From Bacteroidaceae bacterium (GTDB lineage Bacteria > Bacteroidota > Bacteroidia > Bacteroidales > Bacteroidaceae), in assembly GCA_900752815.1 (NCBI GenBank), contig CAADWS010000107.1, positions 1 through 16,781 of the forward strand: a stretch of 16,781 nucleotides of DNA, read 5' to 3'. The position numbers and the translations under genes were made by a program. Positions within the stretch are counted from its first letter, which is position 1. Each line of letters begins with the position of its first letter. The notes below the pieces were generated by a model. The model saw only the letters and a list, made by a program, of their open reading frames with translations. It was not told where the DNA came from and searched no databases. Shown in pieces: positions 13,642 through 16,781 of the stretch.

Positions 13642-16590
13642 ATGAGATCTATCTTTGCGTATATTTGTGTATTTTGCATAACTACTGCTTATGCAGATAA
13701 TCTAGACAGTCTATCATTATGGGGATGGCCTCGTGACGCATTTACCATGCAGCCCGTTATAGATAGTACACGAGTTGAACTAATTACATTAGATAGTACC
13801 GTTATTGCTACAACTGAACCGTTTTGGGATAGGTACCGCCCCAATTCCAGATTCGTTATTCCTGTCGACTTTCGATCGGGGGAATATATTATACGGCTCA
13901 CTAATCCTCAATACGAAACAACTATAAAACGATTCAAAATAAAAGTCAAGAAGTACGATACTGATTATATTATTGGTGAAATAAAAATGCGCCGCAAGCC
14001 TATAACCCGAGAGCAGAACTTGAACGGAGTTACTATTACAGCCACAAAAATCAAATTTTACAATAAAGGGGACACGTTAATCTATAATGCAGATGCTTTT
14101 AATCTGGCAGAAGGGTCAATGCTTGATGCACTTGTGGAGCAACTTCCTGGTGTGGAACTGAAACGTGATGGACGTATTTTTGTGAATGGAAAGCAAGTAG
14201 AAAGCGTCTTACTCAATGGAAAGGATTTTTTCAAAGGCGACAATACTATATTATTGGACAATTTACCAGCCTATACAGTCAAAAATGTTAAGTTTTACGA
14301 TAAGGAAAGCGAACGCAGTCAGGGATTGGGCTTGAATCTGAACGATGGCAGATTTGTCATGGACGTGAATTTGAAACGGGAATACCAGATAGGCTGGCTG
14401 GCCAATGCCGAAGTCGGCGGGGGAACGCATGAGCGCTGGCTTGGACGACTTTTCGCCTTACGCTTTACACCGCAATCGCGTTTATCATTCTATACCAATG
14501 CCAACAATACGAATGAAAGTCGAAAACCAGGTAGGAACGGGGAATGGTCTCCAAACGCTATTGGCAACGGTACGGGCACCACGGAAGCGGCAGGCCTGGA
14601 CTATCTTGTACACGACAAGAATCATCGCTACGAAATAGAAGGATATGTTAATGCCACGCATACCGATAATAATGCCGTATCTAAACAGAATCGCGAGATA
14701 TTTCAGACCAATGGTTCTGTATTCAACCAATCACGCCAAACGGGAAAGACACAAAGCACCTCGATTAGTACTGACCATAAAATTCGACTGATGTTAGGTC
14801 CCGAAAACAACAAATATGAGACGCAACTTTACCTGAAGCCCCGATTGGATTACAATTATTCGAAAAACAATTCAGACAGAATCTCCGCGGAGTTTTCAGC
14901 CAATCCAATTGGCGAAGGTGATTTAGAAAATCTTTTTAATGGGCCTGAGGCTGGTCTGCATCTGACGGACATTCTGGTCAATAAGGTACGCACACGTCAG
15001 AGAAGCAACTCTGAAAATATTAGCGGGAGAATAAACACACAACTTTATTTCAGTATGCCGTTTACCGGTCGGCGCATGGAACTTACCGGGGACTTCAGCG
15101 CCGGCAGGAAAAAAGAACACAGCTTTGATCTATACACTCTGACCTTTTCAGACTCCGGGAAAGATGACTACCGGAATCGCTATTTTGACACGCCGTCAGA
15201 CAACCTAAAAGGTAATTTAGGTCTATCGTGGGGTTATTTGTTTTTCTCCAAAGGTTTTAATCGCATAACTCTCAATCCGTCGATTGGTTATGGTTACGAA
15301 CATTCCAAACAAGAAAACTCCCTTTATCGGTTGGACTGGCTCGAAGAAATGAATGATGCCACCTTTGGTATATTACCATCCACAAGAGAGGCTCTGCTTT
15401 CTACTCTAGATCGTCACAATAGCTATATCAGTACACGCAATAGTCATCAAGTTTTCGCAACAGCGGCCTTCTGCTATGAGTACGACGTACGTGAACAACG
15501 CGACAATGACTTGGTGCGCACAGCACTTTGGCGTTTCACATTTACTCCTGGCGTCGATTTGAATGCGGAAAGTTTGGATTTCGACGGTCAGCAACAGACA
15601 AAACACTCCCGTACCGAACTGCTTCCTACCATGATGTTACGATTCGAACGCAATACCCCTGGAATGAAACATCAAATTTGGCTTGAGGGCAGTTATAGGC
15701 AGCAACTTCCTTCTATGTTCTCGCTCTTGGGGCTTCGTTTTGACAGCGACCCGCTCAACATCACTGAAGGCAACAACAGCCTGCGCCGAACTGATATTTA
15801 CTCGACCGTTCTCCTATATTCCTCCGACCAATGGGGCAAAGAGAAACAACGCCGGCTTTCGGGAAAAATAATGGGCACGTTCTACCGTAATGCCGTTGCC
15901 ACGGCTCAAATATATGATGCAGCGACAGGTATACGAACTTTCCGCCCCCAGAATGTCAATGGTAATTATAACATCAGCTTCAACAGCAATTTCAATACAC
16001 CGATTGATGCCAAACGGCGCTTCATACTCAACATTGGCGTTAACAATAACTTTTATCGGAATACCGACTTGCAGGAAACTGAATCACAAACAACTGAAAG
16101 CAGTACGGTGTTTACCAATTACATGGCGACACTACTTAGCATGGAGTATAACTACAAAAAGATGAGGATAGGCTCTAAATTTCAGATAGCTTGGCATAAT
16201 GCCAGAAGCAAGCGGAAAAATTTTCAAGACGTCAACGGAGTGAACATAGATGCCGGCATTTACGGTAATGTACAGTTACCATGGAATTTACAATTAGCCA
16301 GTGACTTCAATTGCTACATACGCCGTGGCTTCACCAATGGAGTTATGAATACGGATAATTTTGTATGGAATGCCCAACTATCCAAAAGCACCTTACATGG
16401 TAATCTTACTTTTGCCCTTGTTGGATATGACATTCTTGGTAATATTTCCGATTTGAATTATTCTGTCAATATGCAGGGAGTCACAGAGACTTGGCGAAAT
16501 GTCATACCACGTTATGCTATGTTTCGTGTCATTTATAAGTTAAATAAACAACCCCAAAAAGACAGAAATCGATTAACACGTATTAAATAG
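13642..16590 (+). CDS. TonB-receptor-like outer-membrane beta-barrel protein (PF14905-type)
   Basis: This is a 982-residue outer-membrane protein. The signal peptide is MRSIFAYICVFCITTAYA, cleaved before DNLD. Residues about 24-118 look like a carboxypeptidase-regulatory-like beta-sandwich (DAFTMQPVIDSTRVELITLD). A TonB-box-like LNGVTITATKIKF follows at about 127-139. A short plug-like domain (about 145-245) contains LVEQLPGVELKRDG and VLLNGKDFFKGD. The remainder to the C-terminus is a long beta-barrel with alternating aromatic strands. It probably imports or binds a substrate at the outer membrane, but no SusD-like partner is present to indicate a glycan. The gene is AT-richer than the chromosome to the left, lies on the same AT-rich segment as the TetR gene, and may be controlled by it. 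The start ATG agrees with the signal peptide. Confidence 0.88.
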   Translation: MRSIFAYICVFCITTAYADNLDSLSLWGWPRDAFTMQPVIDSTRVELITLDSTVIATTEPFWDRYRPNSRFVIPVDFRSGEYIIRLTNPQYETTIKRFKIKVKKYDTDYIIGEIKMRRKPITREQNLNGVTITATKIKFYNKGDTLIYNADAFNLAEGSMLDALVEQLPGVELKRDGRIFVNGKQVESVLLNGKDFFKGDNTILLDNLPAYTVKNVKFYDKESERSQGLGLNLNDGRFVMDVNLKREYQIGWLANAEVGGGTHERWLGRLFALRFTPQSRLSFYTNANNTNESRKPGRNGEWSPNAIGNGTGTTEAAGLDYLVHDKNHRYEIEGYVNATHTDNNAVSKQNREIFQTNGSVFNQSRQTGKTQSTSISTDHKIRLMLGPENNKYETQLYLKPRLDYNYSKNNSDRISAEFSANPIGEGDLENLFNGPEAGLHLTDILVNKVRTRQRSNSENISGRINTQLYFSMPFTGRRMELTGDFSAGRKKEHSFDLYTLTFSDSGKDDYRNRYFDTPSDNLKGNLGLSWGYLFFSKGFNRITLNPSIGYGYEHSKQENSLYRLDWLEEMNDATFGILPSTREALLSTLDRHNSYISTRNSHQVFATAAFCYEYDVREQRDNDLVRTALWRFTFTPGVDLNAESLDFDGQQQTKHSRTELLPTMMLRFERNTPGMKHQIWLEGSYRQQLPSMFSLLGLRFDSDPLNITEGNNSLRRTDIYSTVLLYSSDQWGKEKQRRLSGKIMGTFYRNAVATAQIYDAATGIRTFRPQNVNGNYNISFNSNFNTPIDAKRRFILNIGVNNNFYRNTDLQETESQTTESSTVFTNYMATLLSMEYNYKKMRIGSKFQIAWHNARSKRKNFQDVNGVNIDAGIYGNVQLPWNLQLASDFNCYIRRGFTNGVMNTDNFVWNAQLSKSTLHGNLTFALVGYDILGNISDLNYSVNMQGVTETWRNVIPRYAMFRVIYKLNKQPQKDRNRLTRIK

Positions 16591-16683
16591 AGAAGAAACA
16601 TAACCGATTCTGTGACACAAACAATAGGAAAGACGTATGTCAAGAGTAACGTGATAATGTTAATGCCTGCCTATCATCAGATT

Positions 16684-16781
16684 TCACTGCTTTGATAGTT
16701 GTTTGAATGCCCTACGGTGTTCCTGCCATGGGACAGAGCGGAAAAACATGGCCACGCAGACGGCATCGTCCGATGGGTGAA
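16684..16781 (-). CDS. possible C-terminus of a minus-strand gene (partial)
   Basis: From the right edge, a minus-strand frame is open for 31 codons to a TGA at 16686-16684. It reads as a plausible protein end (DDAVCVAMFFRSVPWQEHRR, then AFKQLSKQ). Composition is GC-rich again, unlike the preceding 4.5 kb, consistent with a return to the chromosomal backbone. The family cannot be recognised from this length, and other frames cannot be excluded. Confidence 0.35.
   Translation of the reverse strand, partial: HPSDDAVCVAMFFRSVPWQEHRRAFKQLSKQ

Noticed and set aside
13642..16590. SusC-type receptor of a glycan-utilisation locus
   Set aside because: No SusD partner or glycosidase is adjacent, and the short plug resembles the PF14905 group rather than full SusC proteins.

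Overview
The window looks like a chromosomal segment of an anaerobic Bacteroidota, order Bacteroidales. The reasons are a DUF4923 lipocalin-like protein, a GroEL ending in [11 protein letters not shown], a DUF4982-type glycoside hydrolase family 2 enzyme, a PF14905-type outer-membrane barrel, and several promoters with the Bacteroides -7 consensus TAnnTTTG. Shine-Dalgarno sites are generally absent. The genus cannot be fixed. Most of the window is GC-rich for this group, and the + strand carries more C than G under genes of both orientations in the lines I counted.

Layout. 1-659: AT-rich left edge with the tail of a possible upstream gene, a complex 90-nt repeat, and the fur-type promoter with three phased TTGCAA sites. 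660-2384: a metal operon with a Fur-family repressor and an SO_0444-type metal-efflux permease that carries a C-terminal HMA domain, closed by a strong terminator. 2508-2854: no gene, but a cluster of DnaA-box-like TTTTCCACA sites. 2881-3570 (-): exported DUF4923 protein. 3863-6057: groES-groEL with a sigma-54-like site upstream, hairpins between the two genes and a terminator behind them. 6115-6891: SDR oxidoreductase followed by two tandem terminators. 7298-8722: MATE efflux transporter. It converges on a GH2 glycosidase (8873-11299, -), and a perfect 15-bp hairpin lies between the two. 11556-11885: YbjQ-family protein, followed by a second copy of the 90-nt repeat.

From about 12,035 to about 16,650 the composition becomes markedly AT-richer. 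This part holds a TetR regulator (-), 940 nt of AT-rich sequence with two operator-like palindromes and possible gene debris, and a 982-aa TonB-receptor-like outer-membrane barrel protein (+). The last 98 nt return to GC-rich sequence and may hold the C-terminus of a minus-strand gene. I read this stretch as a horizontally acquired insert.

The most unusual signals are non-coding. The two 90-nt repeats have outer arms that changed together so that pairing is kept. The Fur-family promoter has helically phased palindromes. A DnaA-box cluster lies where no strand-skew switch is visible. The TetR gene has a perfect 9-1-9 palindrome where its transcript should start. No new multi-gene system is evident from the sequence alone.
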